From Camellia lanceoleosa (lineage: Eukaryota > Streptophyta > Magnoliopsida > Ericales > Theaceae): DNA of 64,000 nt. Positions 47,888 to 59,589 of the stretch are shown in pieces. A program made the translations under genes and the position numbers. The DNA lies in the NCBI GenBank assembly GCA_025200525.1, contig CM045762.1, positions 193,724,148 to 193,788,147 of the forward strand. The letters run 5' to 3'. How positions within the stretch are numbered: position 1 is the first letter of the stretch; the number at the start of each line of letters is the position of its first letter. Below the pieces are notes generated by a model, which ran no database searches, was not told the origin of the DNA, and saw only the letters and a program-made list of their open reading frames with translations.

Positions 47888-50522
47888 TGTCACGCCCCAA
47901 ACCCGCCCCTAAAAATTTGGACATGACCCATTCGAAAATGGACACCAAACCTGATAAATATTATCTATGGGGCCTGGACGGAAGCATTTAATATCATACA
48001 ATAGCATAAAATAACATCCATTGAGCTACCACTACTATGCCAGGATCACAGACAAAACATAATGCAGATAAATATACATTGACGTGCATCTGGAGATAGC
48101 TAAATACATATACATATACATCAAGCTTAATAATCACTTAGGGTATAAATTAAAACTTAGCAAAACTTCATAACTTGAACGGTCAACACCTAAGAATCTA
48201 GATACTCAAGGCTTGGCAACTGGTAACGGAAGCCACGGGTTAAGGTTGACCCCCAGGTTGAGTGCCTACAGAAACAGACATAAAATAAAGTGAGTCAAGC
48301 TCAGTGAATAATAGTACGTAAATCATGTAATGTTCAACTCAAACAATAAAATATATAACTGCAGAAGTATATGATTAACTACATTCTGTAAAGATGTCTC
48401 AAACACACATGGGTCTAATTTCATATGAGTAGCTTTAAGTCCGCATGAGCAATCTGAGAATGGCCATATGCCTAAAATGACGTAATGACCTATCGGCCGA
48501 AATAACAAAATAGCCTTTTCGCCCGTAACGCATAATTATGCACGTATAACCTTTTAGCCCGTAACATACTACTATATGCGTATATCTTTTCAACATTTCA
48601 TTCTCATTGAGTTCCAATCAACACATATGCTAATATCGTAACTGACGGAAATCAGAATGATATTAACGAACATTATGTTACAAAACATACATTGAATCAA
48701 ACAGAAGTTAATATCATGTTATAGCATAGCACAACCGAAACAGTAATAGAAATAACTTCAGTTTTCTTAGAATACCAGTCTGCTTAATAAGGACAGAATA
48801 ACCCACATTCTAACGTGAGTCTCATAATAATGTTAAACATTTACATGCGTATCATAGATTCTCAACGACTTCGGGTCTATGTGTAACACAATGGAATATT
48901 CTCAGTTTCATACAGATATTTGGTTTAAAGATAAACATAATTCCATTTATTCATTAAGAATTGCTTATAGATAATAGAGAATTATTATTCGTCATTGACA
49001 GAGCAGGGTCATTTCAAAGTCATACCGATGTATGCCAATCTTTCAACGTTCACATTGACTTTCAACCATCATAAATGTTTGTGTAACACTTACGAGAAAC
49101 AGGGCGTTAGTAATAATAATTATCGATGCTAAATAAAATGTATATCTTTGTACTATTACTCACAGTGCATTGGCGAAGCATTTATTCCTCCCGAAGCGTG
49201 TCCTACACACATATGAAGTCTCACATTAATTCTTTAAATCATTTCCCCTAATTTTCCTTTCTCATTTTAACATGATTCACAAGGCCCATAACAAGATTCA
49301 TTCGTAATTTTTAACATTATTTCAAAACATCTTAGAAATCTAATTAAACTTGTTCACATATCATTCAACACCCCAATTTCATTATTTTACTTCCAATTTG
49401 GCCCAATTCATGGGTTATCAACATCAATCACTTAGGGTTTCAAGAAATAATGAAGATTGTCAACAAAAATTCCAACTTCTTAAATCACCACTTTATATTC
49501 CACCATTCTCAATAATTATACATTTAGGATTTACAATCCACCATTTTAACTCATCAATTTAACTCTCAACACCTTCAAACCCCAAAACCCTCCCCAATTC
49601 TTATACTATACACCACATGCTCCAAACATGGAAAATTCGCACTTTAATATAATGAAATACCACAAATCTATCTCTTAAGGTAAGTATTGAAGGGAATTAG
49701 AAACTCTACCTCAAGAACCAAGCAAGAAAACTAAGCTTTGAGAAGAATCCTTCACAATCCCGAATTCCAATCGGTTGAAAATATAGATCTTCAAGCCTTC
49801 TCCATCTTTGATGTAAGAACCATGGTAGATTGTTGATCAAAGTAGAGGAAATCAAGGATTTGGGGCTAGGGTTTCGGACTTAGGCAAAGAGGGAAGAAGA
49901 GGGGAAAAGAAAAATGGAAGAAATGATCTCAAAACCCGTTTTTTAAAGCTGCTGTCCGTAATTTCCGCTCGAAGGACTGAGTTCCGCTCGAGCGGACCTG
50001 CCCTCAGCACAGAACTCGAAACTTTGAACAGGTACAACTCTTCCATCCGGACTCCGTTTTAGGTCGTTCTTGTGTCCAAATTGAAGCCCCGGAAATAAGC
50101 TTTCCAATGATTCTAACCTCACATCCAAATTCAAAGTGTGGAAAAAGAAAAGGGCAAATGAGTGACGGTTGGTCGTAAACGAATTATCCAAATTAAGGTT
50201 TTTGGTCCAATCTCACTTTACCATCATCTTATCATCTCAATCAATATCCCAAAATAAGGTAAGAACATTTCAAATACACTAAGAATATCATCAAAATGAG
50301 CCCTCATACTTCAGAATCAAACTTAACCAGGCGACCGCCGGCGCCCAACCTTAGCCGGCGTGCAGACTAACAAAGTCGTCCCGCTCGGCGTCAACTCCCG
50401 CTTGAGCGGAGAATCACAACCGCTAATATCGGGCCGTCTGCAAAATTCTTTGGGAACCCCAAAAGTCCGCCGAGCGGCCACTCCTCCGCTCGAGCGGAGG
50501 AAAGAATTTCTGGGTCGTTACA
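47888..50522 (-). repeat. LARD 3' LTR
   Basis: 2635 bp, TGTCACGCCCCAAACCCGCC to GGGTCGTTACA in plus-strand reading. Near-identical to 53853-56489 except for clustered differences at about 48417-48570, 49165-49200, 49968-50010 and 50330-50475. It contains CCGCTCGAGCGG-type palindromes. Confidence 0.92.
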
Positions 50523-50535
50523 TCCTTCCCTCCTT
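50523..50535 (-). other. LARD polypurine tract
   Basis: On the minus strand AAGGAGGGAAGGA lies directly before the LTR start TGTAACGACCC, the position where plus-strand DNA synthesis is primed. Confidence 0.8.
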
Positions 50536-51696
50536 ACAAAAATTTCGTCCTCGAAATTTGAGAAAACCAAATAGAAAACAGGTCAAACATAAACAGAAAC
50601 ACACCCTGTAATGTTCCAAAACTAGATCCAAACTGAGTATAGGAAAGGATCACAAATATTTTTGATCAACATACACGCATCATAATTTCAACGGGCAAGG
50701 AACAACACTAACCATTTATAATCCCAAGGCCCATAACAACTTCTCACTTAACAACTAAGTGCACTACGTTTAGTGAATGCTCAAAACTCAATTTCAAAGA
50801 CAATTCACATTGTACAGTCCAACACCAAAATTTCCAATTGCACTTCAATTAACGGCATCACTAATTCTTTATTTCATTGACATTTAAAAACATGGAATAG
50901 TGAAGACCATTATATAATTACCCCTTAAAGACACTCACATAGAGGAGTTCCTACTCAACTTCAAAAGAGGGCAATCAACAGAAACATACCGTAAGCTTTA
51001 AAATCTCTACACCCTTTTCATTTCCTCACTTACTTCTCTTTTTATCAATCCTTATTTCTTCCTATGCGTAAGAAGACTTAGATATATATATATATATATG
51101 TATAGAGATGGTCACAGATACATAATCAATTTCAAATAATTAAACCTTTAAGGTTTCCAATTTCTTATTCAATTATGCGAAATAAATTCCCACAGCATGC
51201 ATTAAGTTCAATCACAATGAAAGTACCCTCCATGAAGTCTCTAACTAAGTCAGCCCAGCTGTAATAGTTCCTACACAATTTTGATCAGAGAGTACATGTT
51301 CGAACTTATCTTCTAATGTAATCTACTTAGTGGTACATGACCATTACATAGTTCCCAGAATAACTTAATTACGTGGTTAGACTTAAATCCGATTATGCCT
51401 CATTGAATCAGAGCTTAGCACTTACCAAATAGGTTCTGCCTAAGAGGTACCATATTAAAATCATATCATTATGTAGATTTTAAACCACCTTCTCTACTTC
51501 TTGACAAAATCTGAACAGTGGGAAGAAGAATCCCCATTATAGACACCTGATCATGCCGTCATAAGTTTAAATCTAAATAAGAAATGCAATTATCAAAACA
51601 AAGCTAGAAATTGAATTCAAAATCATACTTGACTAATCATTCATAACCGTAAGGTATAACATTTTCCTTTACTAGCACAAATCAATTTGGCCTCTC

Positions 51697-51728
<32 letters not shown>

Positions 51729-53838
51729 TTTTTTTTTTTTTTTTTTTTTTTTCACTATTCAAACGATTCTTCCTTTTCTTACGGGAAAACACGAGGTCAA
51801 TCGCAGTGTTTCGTATTCACAACTTGTAATTATAGGGGTCGATGCGGTCATACAACATTTAGAGACCGGCCATCCGCTCAATCGATTAACGTAAATAAAG
51901 TTTCGATTATCTCTCGCGTAAATTCTACCGGGTTCATTCATATAATTATAACTCTTATTACGATACAAGAACCATAAAAAAAATCATATCCTTCGAGTCT
52001 ATAAAAGCAACAACTTATGCAATAGTACAACAAATGAGCAATTTGATTTCGTGACATCAAGGTTCAGAATTCTTAATATTAATTCAATGTGGTAGTCAAT
52101 CAATTTGTAATCATGTAGTGAATATTGTCCAAAGTTGTCTAAACATGTAAAATAAGGTAAATGTCCAATAGGTATTGCTAACCCATTAACAAAATGGAAT
52201 ATTTCCATGTCCTTTTGTTTTCACCAAAATCATAACTTCCATATAGGTGATATAGAACAGTGTCACAACCTCTAACATTTGCATAGTTACATAAAATAAT
52301 TCACAAGAATGATTTTCTCAATCTTAAGTCACTTAATATACAAAGAGGCAATTTGAATTCTGCAGAGCTTAGCTACTTATTGATCATTAGGTTCACTTCA
52401 AGTAGTCAATAGTGCCCTTTTCTTTCATTTTTTTACCACCCTCATATATTACAAATCACAGTTCACAACCAAATCCCATTACCGTAAAATGAACTCATTC
52501 GACACTATCAATCTACATCATGTTATGACATAGCATAAACCGAGCAGATAAATAGAAGCATATTAAATGCATTCTTAGTTATACTTGAATCGAAACAAAA
52601 ATCGAACTTATACTTGATCATAATCCACCAGATAAGACCGTCGGTGGCAAGAGATATCTTGTAACATACTTATACCACGGTATTTTTACCCCGGGCAGGG
52701 CCCTTAATACTTTACATACATGAATCATCATTCCTTAATTAAGTAACATAACGTATCAGAAAATGAAGCAGTGCTTGTCATATCATGTCATTATCGTGCA
52801 CTTAACAAAATAGAATAAGTCACTTCTTACATGGGTCCAACTATTATCCAAAACATAACTTATCAAAATATATATCACAATACCTTTTTAAATTATAGGT
52901 CCGAACAATACCATAACAAGAAAGACATCACTATCTCATAACTAAATCTTTCATACTTAGTGTTTAAGCAATTTATGACAACTGAAACAGATTCAGATAC
53001 ATGCTCATAATCATATTCATATTTAAATTTTGCATAAGATCATATATGGCTAACTATCAGATCAGGTAGGTCTGAAGACCACAACAGGTAGGTCCGGAGA
53101 CCACAACAGGTAGGTCCAATGACCACAACAGGTAGGTCCGGAGACCACAACAGGTAGGTCCAACGACCACAACAGGTAGGTCCGGAGACCACAACAGGTA
53201 GGTCCGAAGACCACAACAGGTAGGTCCGAAGACCACAACAGGTAGGTCCGGAGACCACAACAGGTAGGTCCGGAGACCACAGACCTGGTGGGTCAAAGAC
53301 CACAAAGTTGATACCAACCACGGTATTGTTACCCCTGGCGAGGCCATAGGAATTAAGGGTGCCACAATTACTTATACCATTTTAACAGTTGGCATGTTGG
53401 CCCAGTATCAGTTGGCCTTCGGCCAGATAGCCTTTTTGGCACGATATATCGAGAATATCTGAAGTGTGTATGGACTCAAGAGGTGGCTCGTCACGGATTC
53501 TAGAGGTGGCTCCCACTAAAGTGTAGCACTTAGTTAAAATCTGACACTTTGCTCCACACCGAAGTCAATAAGTCTCATCATATCATATCATAAGCAAAAG
53601 CGAGTATCATAAGCGGAACAATCTTAATGTCATCAAAACAGGCTTTTCAAAAATCAATCATTTCGTATAATAGACATGAGAGGTATAATAGTCATGGTTC
53701 ATAATCGTTAACGTAAACAAATTACTCTTAACGTTGCTATCAGTCTTTTCATATGCACTAAGGATGTCATGCATGAAGCCTAAGTCTTTTCTAGACATCC
53801 TCTGACTCAATGGATCCGTGTGTGAGATAGCAACTCGT
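50536..53838 (-). other. LARD internal region, non-coding
   Basis: No retroviral domains were found on either strand. It holds a (TTTC)n/(T)n tract at about 51695-51752, a TA run near 51085, and the 22-bp array at 53062-53283. Large non-coding interiors between long LTRs define LARDs, which depend on an autonomous partner for mobility. Confidence 0.75.
53062..53283 (-). repeat. 22-bp tandem array, about ten units
   Basis: The unit AGGTAGGTCCGGAGACCACA plus AC repeats about ten times with substitutions only around the GGAGACC core. Because 22 is not a multiple of three, and no unit contains a minus-strand stop in any phase, all three minus frames stay open through the array. This is a property of the repeat, not evidence of a protein. 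Confidence 0.93.
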
Positions 53839-53850
53839 GCTCTGATACCA
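53839..53850 (-). other. LARD primer-binding site (initiator Met tRNA)
   Basis: The minus strand reads TGGTATCAGAGC two bases inside the 5' LTR end, the standard complement of the plant initiator-methionine tRNA 3' end used by many plant LTR retrotransposons. Confidence 0.92.
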
Positions 53851-53852
53851 CC

Positions 53853-56489
53853 TGTCACGCCCCAAACCCGCCCCTAAAAATTTGGGCATGACCCATTCGA
53901 AAATGGACACCAAACCTGATAAATATTATCTATGGGGCCTGGACGGAAGCATTTAATATCATACAATAGCATAAAATAACATCCATTGAGCTACCACTAC
54001 TATGCCAGGATCACAGACAAAACATAATGCAGATAAATATACATTGACGTGTATCTGGAGATAGCTAAATACATATACATATACATCAAGCTTAATAATC
54101 ACTTAGGGTATAAATTAAAACTTAGCAAAACTTCATAACTTGAACGGTCAACACCTAAGAATCTAGATACTCAAGGCTTGGCAACTGGTAACGGAAGCCA
54201 CGGGTTAAGGTTGACCCCCAGGTTGAGTGCCTACAGAAACAGACATAAAATAAAGTGAGTCAAGCTCAGTGAATAATAGTACGTAAATCATGTAATGTTC
54301 AACTCAAACAATAAAATATATAACTGCAGAAGTATATGATTAACTACATTCTGTAAAGATGTCTCAAACACACATGGGTCTAATTTCCTTAACAGAGTAG
54401 CTTTAAGTCCCGCATGAACAGAAATACAGAATGGCCATATGCCTAAAATGACAGAACAGCCTATCAGCCCAGAAATAACAAAATAGCCTTTCGGCCCAGA
54501 ACGTACAATTATGCACGTATAACCTTTTAGCCCAGAACATACTACTATGTACGTATATCTTTTCAACATTTCATTCTCATTGAGTTCCAATCAACACATA
54601 TGCTAATATCGTAACTGACGGAAATCAGAATGATATTAACGAACATTATGTTACAAAACATACATTGAATCAAACAGAAGTTAATATCATGTTATAGCAT
54701 AGCACAACCGAAACAGTAATAGAAATAACTTCAGTTTTCTTAGAATACCAGTCTGCTTAATAAGGACAGAATAACCCACATTCTAACGTGAGTCTCATAA
54801 TAATGTTAAACATTTACATGCGTATCATAGATTCTCAACGACTTCGGGTCTATGTGTAACACAATGGAATATTCTCAGTTTCATACAGATATTTGGTTTA
54901 AAGATAAACATAATTCCATTTATTCATTAAGAATTGCTTATAGATAATAGAGAATTATTATTCGTCATTGACAGAGCAGGGTCATTTCAAAGTCATACCG
55001 ATGTATGCCAATCTTTCAACGTTCACATTGACTTTCAACCATCATAAATGTTTGTGTAACACTTACGAGAAACAGGGCGTTAGTAATAATAATTATCGAT
55101 GCTAAATAAAATGTATATCGTGTACTATTACTCACGAGGCATTGGCGAAGCATTTATTCCTCGGCGTTTCCTACACACATATGAAGTCTCACATTAATTC
55201 TTTAAATCATTTCCCCTAATTTTCCTTTCTCATTTTAACATGATTCACAAGGCCCATAACAAGATTCATTCGTAATTTTTAACATTATTTCAAAACATCT
55301 TAGAAATCTAATTAAACTTGTTCACATATCATTCAACACCCCAATTTCATTATTTTACTTCCAATTTGGCCTAATTCATGGGTTATCAACATCAATCACT
55401 TAGGGTTTCAAGAAATAATGAAGATTGTCAACAAAAATTCCAACTTCTTAAATCACCACTTTATATTCCACCATTCTCAATAATTATACATTTAGGATTT
55501 ACAATCCACCATTTTAACTCATCAATTTAACTCTCAACACCTTCAAACCCCAAAACCCTCCCCAATTCTTATACTATACACCACATGCTCCAAACATGGA
55601 AAATTCGCACTTTAATATAATGAAATACCACAAATCTATCTCTTAAGGTAAGTATTGAAGGGAATTAGAAACTCTACCTCAAGAACCAAGCAAGAAAACT
55701 AAGCTTTGAGAAGAATCCTTCACAATCCCGAATTCCAATCGGTTGAAAATATAGATCTTCAAGCCTTCTCCATCTTTGATGTAAGAACCATGGTAGATTG
55801 TTGATCAAAGTAGAGGAAATCAAGGATTTGGGGCTAGGGTTTCGGACTTAGGCAAAGAGGGAAGAAGAGGGGAAAAGAAAAATGGAAGAAATGATCTCAA
55901 AACCCGTTTTTTAAAGCTGCTGTCCGTAATTTCCGCTCGAGCGGACTGATTTCCGCTCGACCGGACTCGCCTCAAAGACGAACTCGAAACTTTGAACAGG
56001 TACAACTCTTCCATCCGGACTCCGTTTTAGGTCGTTCTTGTGTCCAAATTGAAGCCCCGGAAATAAGCTTTCCAATGATTCTAACCTCACATCCAAATTC
56101 AAAGTGTGGAAAAGAAAAGGGCAAATGAGTGACGGTTGGTCGTAAACGAATTATCCAAATTAAGGTTTTTGGTCCAATCTCACTTTACCATCATCTTATC
56201 ATCTCAATCAATATCCCAAAATAAGGTAAGAACATTTCAAATACACTAAGAATATCATCAAAATGAGCCCTCATACTTCAGAATCAAACTTAACCAGGCG
56301 ACCGCTCGGCGCCTAACCTTCAAAGACTAACTGGAAAGTCGTCCGCTCGAGCGTCAACTCCCCCGCTTGAGCGGAGAATCACAACTGCCAGAATATCAGG
56401 TCGTCTGCAAAATTGCTGGGAACCCCAAAAGTCCGCTCGAGCGGCCACTCCTCCGCTCGAGCGGAGGAAAGAATTTCTGGGTCGTTACA
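53853..56489 (-). repeat. LARD 5' LTR
   Basis: 2637 bp, partner of 47888-50522. Palindrome motifs lie at 55930-55965 and 56340-56465. Confidence 0.92.
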
Positions 56490-57868
56490 GATACTTAGGT
56501 ATCATAAAAGGACTCTGCACTATGGCCTTAATTTAAGTCCTGGTTCTTTTGATCTACAAATTTTCTTTGATACAGATTGGTCTGGTGATCAATCTGACCA
56601 CAGGTCTATTTCTGGTTTTTGTGTTTTTCTGAGGTCCAACCTCATTTCTTGGCTGTAACAACCCCGACCTATGATTAACTGCTAAATTACGATTAAAGAT
56701 GCCTAATAAGTAATTAAGATGAAAATTTTGAATTAATTGCATATGTGTTGCATTATTCGTATTTATATCTGTCCATCGTAGGAATATCTGTTCATGTTTC
56801 TATTTGATTCTGTGAATTGAAGGCCTTATCGGGATCCAATCATATTGACTTGGTTTCCCTTATCGTAGGAACATCTGTTCATGTTTCTGTTTGATTTGTA
56901 ATTGATTTTTGGTTAAGTATGCGAATTCGAATTTGTATCGGATATGAAATTTGTTATGGGACATCATTCATTAAGTCTTTACTCCGTTATAATTCACTGG
57001 GCTTCCGCTCACTATTTATATTATGTATGTAGGTAAGCAGGCGTGTAACCAAGCCTAAACTGCTACTTGGAGAGTTTAGGTTTGCCAACCACTGTGCCTT
57101 CTAAGAAGACTCCCTTTTAAGATCCGATCAAGTTTATGAAAAACAAGTCTTTGGGACTTTTGTACTTTCTTATGTTTTATCTGAATATGTTTTGTAAGTT
57201 CTGTATATATTTGTTTGGTGACGTATGACTAATGTATATGTATGACGTCACTCTTTTGTATCTAAGTTTTAAATTTTTGTCTCATATATATTTGCACAGC
57301 TCTATGGACTATATATGTTTCTATATTTTCTTTTACAGCCCTTTATTATACGATTATCTATTCAAAGGCCTTTGGTAATCTAAGGATTAGTGGCAGGTTA
57401 CGATGCTAAATCCATAGGATCGGGTTTAGGTCGTGACATTGGCAAACAAAAAAACAGCCTCCTGTTACTAGGTCTTCAACTGGGGCAGAATACATATCAT
57501 TGGCTCAAACTGCAGCTGAAGCTTCCTGGGTTCAAATGCTTTTGGCTGAGATGTTCTTGTTCTCTTCCACTATTCTTACTCTTTGGTGTGATAATCTTTA
57601 TGTTATTTCCCTTGCTTCTAATCCTGTTTTCCTTACAAGAACCAAACACATTGAAATCGACTACCATTTTGTTAGGAAAAAGGTTCTTCAAAAAAAACTT
57701 CAAATCCGGTATGTTTCTTCATTTGAGCAAATAGCTGACATTTTTACTAAGCCTTTGTCTATCTCTCGATTTCATTATCTGCAATCCAAGCTTCTGGTGA
57801 CTGTTGCCCCATTCAACTTGAGGGGGGTTGATGAAGACTTAACACTGAATCAATCTATTATGTAGCAG
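56490..57868 (+). pseudogene. Copia RNase H remnant, split by a solo LTR
   Basis: The left part (56495-56653) reads KRTLHYGLNLSPG, IFFDTDWSGDQSDHRSISGF and LISWL. The right part (from 57439) reads TGAEYISLAQTAAEASW, TLWCDNLYVISLASNP, RTKHIEIDYHFVR and DIFTKPL. Together these are the copia RNase H domain, with catalytic Asp residues in FDTDWSGD and CDN. The solo LTR 56654-57438 lies between them. The frame ends at 57863-57865 inside the 3' LTR. Confidence 0.88.
56654..57438 (+). mobile_element. Short solo LTR (785 bp) inside copia RNase H
   Basis: It starts TGTAACAACCCCGACC and ends GGGTTTAGGTCGTGACA, with an exact 5-bp duplication TTGGC (56649-56653 and 57439-57443). It shares both ends with the larger LTRs but lacks their middle, including the palindrome block. 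It is either a short subfamily or an internally deleted copy. Confidence 0.9.
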
Positions 57869-58127
57869 TCCAAGGCTGTAGCTATTGTAACAGACCAAAC
57901 AGAACAAGGGCAGGTCAAGTTGCAGCCCAAAAAAGCTGAACAAATGCAGACTTAAATGAAGGTGTATCACAAGCCATGTGTTGTGTCCCATCTAAGCAAT
58001 TCACTTCTACAGTTAGTTTGTTAGATGATTAGTTAGTTTGTTAGGTGATTAGTGATTAGTTATTTTGTTAGATATATAATTAGTTACTGATATGTGAATA
58101 TATAATAAAACAATGTAATAGTTGGAT
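57829..58127 (+). repeat. Copia 3' LTR
   Basis: 299 bp, TGATGAAGACTTAACACTGA to AATAGTTGGAT, preceded by the polypurine tract AGGGGGG (57821-57827). It differs from the 5' LTR by scattered substitutions and a small insertion in the TTAGT repeat, indicating an older element than the LARD inside it. Confidence 0.87.
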
Positions 58128-58534
58128 GATCTATTAAGATCCAGTCTTTCTTCAAATCTGTCATCAAATTCTAATTTGCTGAAAAAGGCTTCAAACGTGA
58201 ATTCCAACGCTGTCATCAAAGTGATATCAAATGAAAAAAATAGCAGATTTTTTATTAAATCAAAGAAGCGTTTAATATTTCATAAAATTTTGCAAGTGAC
58301 CGTTAGTAGACCACCAATTTTGGGTGAAAATTTACTCTTCACTAGAGAACCGACAGAATTGATGAAAATCAGTAGAGTACATCATATCATATCAAATTTT
58401 TACTCAAATTTAATAAAAGATTTGATGAACGATTAAAGATGCTCTATTAGGTATTTTATCTATCTAATGATTATCATAATATGTATATATATATATATAT
58501 ATTTTTGCTTATTTATTTATCAGAAATGCTTCGG
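58128..58534. other. AT-rich DNA right of the copia element
   Basis: Short open frames exist but no family is recognised. A (TA)n run lies at about 58483-58502. Confidence 0.35.
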
Positions 58535-58843
58535 ACATCTAGAGCAAGAGCTCTAGAGCGGCACTAATGACGTGGCTCTGACGTGGTAACCAGAGTTGCT
58601 AACTTGCCTTTTTCTCTCTCTTTCTCATTATTGATTCAAAAGTGTTTTGAAGCTCTAATTTGTGAGCTCTAATAGCTCTAATGTGTATGTGGGGCCCATC
58701 TAATGTGATGTTTTGGCCTTTTTTTTTTTGTTGTTGTTGTTTTTTTTTTTTGTTTTTTTGTTTTTTTGTTTTTTTGTTTTTTTAACTTTCTACCCCACCA
58801 GAGCTCAATTAGAGCTCTAGTTTTAGAGGGATGTACCATTGTT
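58535..58843. mobile_element. Possible MITE with GAGCTCTAG-rich ends
   Basis: The left end (GGACATCTAGAGCAAGAGCT) and the reverse complement of the right end (ACATCCCTCTAAAACTAGAG) are similar, and both ends repeat AGAGCTCTAG. No clear target-site duplication was found. The interior holds a TTTTTTG repeat at about 58751-58782. Confidence 0.4.
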
Positions 58844-58907
58844 GTTCCTGATTTCAAATTTCAAAATTATTTTCATTTGTTTTATCTCTTTATATTCAAA
58901 ACCTTCT

Positions 58908-58913
<6 letters not shown>

Positions 58914-58951
<38 letters not shown>
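58914..58951 (+). repeat. (TC)n microsatellite
   Basis: An uninterrupted run of about 19 TC dinucleotides. Confidence 0.9.
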
Positions 58952-58953
<2 letters not shown>

Positions 58954-59587
58954 ACAGTGAACACCTTGACGAGTGCAGCTCTAGACCTCTGATTCCCTAA
59001 TGAGCACAGCTCTACTCTAACCCCGCCGATGAAATGCGAGCATCGAAATATCGTAGAAACATTTGGAAAAATATTTTCAAAAAGAGGGTTTTAAGGTCTA
59101 AAATGGGGTGTAAGGTTGGGATTTGAAACTAAAAAATCAAAGCCTTTTGCTAAAGAACTTGAACAATTGTATAGCGTATCTTTTCATCATTAAGTGATCA
59201 ACCTGAGGCACCCAAGTCTTAAGAGCGGTCAAAAATAAGGTATCTACACAGTGCCTAAATCAATTTCTAAGTTATACTGTTGTATATACACAAACACACG
59301 CAGATACGTACATACATACAAGCCCTAACCCTAAATCCATTTGTAAGTTATATACATGTATGTTGGAGTCGCTAGTTCAGGTTGTTCTTCGGAATGGAGA
59401 CTCAGTTGGTGACAAAAGATACAAACTCGATCGGCAGTCTGAGAGAGAGTCGAGAGAAAACAGAGAGTCCTCCATCGTTGAATGGGACTGACGAGAAATG
59501 AGAAATGAGGAACGAAAGTGTCGATCGTTGAGAGTGAAAATCGAGGAAGACACAATCGTTGAGAGAGAAAACAGAGAAGCCTCAATA
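58952..59587. other. Left flank of the endogenous geminivirus
   Basis: No gene was recognised. From about 59440 to 59585 short motifs such as CGTTGAGAG and GAGAAAACAGAGA recur. The viral similarity begins at GACACAATTACTTCTCC (59588), as judged from where sequence 3622 bp downstream starts to match. Confidence 0.5.
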
Positions 59588-59589
59588 GA

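Larger units (their letters stand above)
47888..56489 (-). mobile_element. Non-autonomous gypsy-type LARD, 8.6 kb, minus orientation
   Basis: Two 2.6-kb LTRs (47888-50522 and 53853-56489) flank a 3.3-kb non-coding interior, with an exact 5-bp duplication GATAC outside (47883-47887 and 56490-56494). A primer-binding site for initiator-Met tRNA and a polypurine tract fix the orientation. The sequence before the polypurine tract, read on the minus strand, is TCGAGGACGAAATTTTTG, which resembles the end of chromovirus (Del/Tekay-type) polyproteins and supports a Ty3/gypsy origin. No gag, protease, polymerase or integrase is left. The near-identity of most of the two LTRs suggests a recent insertion. 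Confidence 0.9.
41650..58127 (+). mobile_element. Degenerate Ty1/copia retrotransposon split by three insertions
   Basis: Two LTRs (41650-41941 and 57829-58127) enclose gag, protease, integrase, reverse transcriptase and RNase H remnants in that order; integrase before reverse transcriptase defines Ty1/copia. Three foreign elements interrupt it: 43046-44992, 47888-56489 and 56654-57438. Removing them leaves about 5.1 kb, a normal copia length. A purine tract AGGGGGG (57821-57827) lies directly before the right LTR. Frameshifts and stops occur in every domain, so it cannot move by itself. The flanking target duplication is uncertain (AATCT against GATCT). Confidence 0.92.

Noticed and set aside
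53040..53365. Three overlapping minus-strand frames with Cys- and Val-rich repeats; also considered as a CRISPR-like array
   Set aside because: A 22-bp tandem repeat without stops gives the same 22-residue period in all frames. There are no unique spacers, and the DNA is a plant retroelement.
59315..59336. CCCTAACCCTAAA as interstitial telomeric repeat
   Set aside because: Only two units; this is the common plant telo-box length and is not evidence of a telomere fusion.
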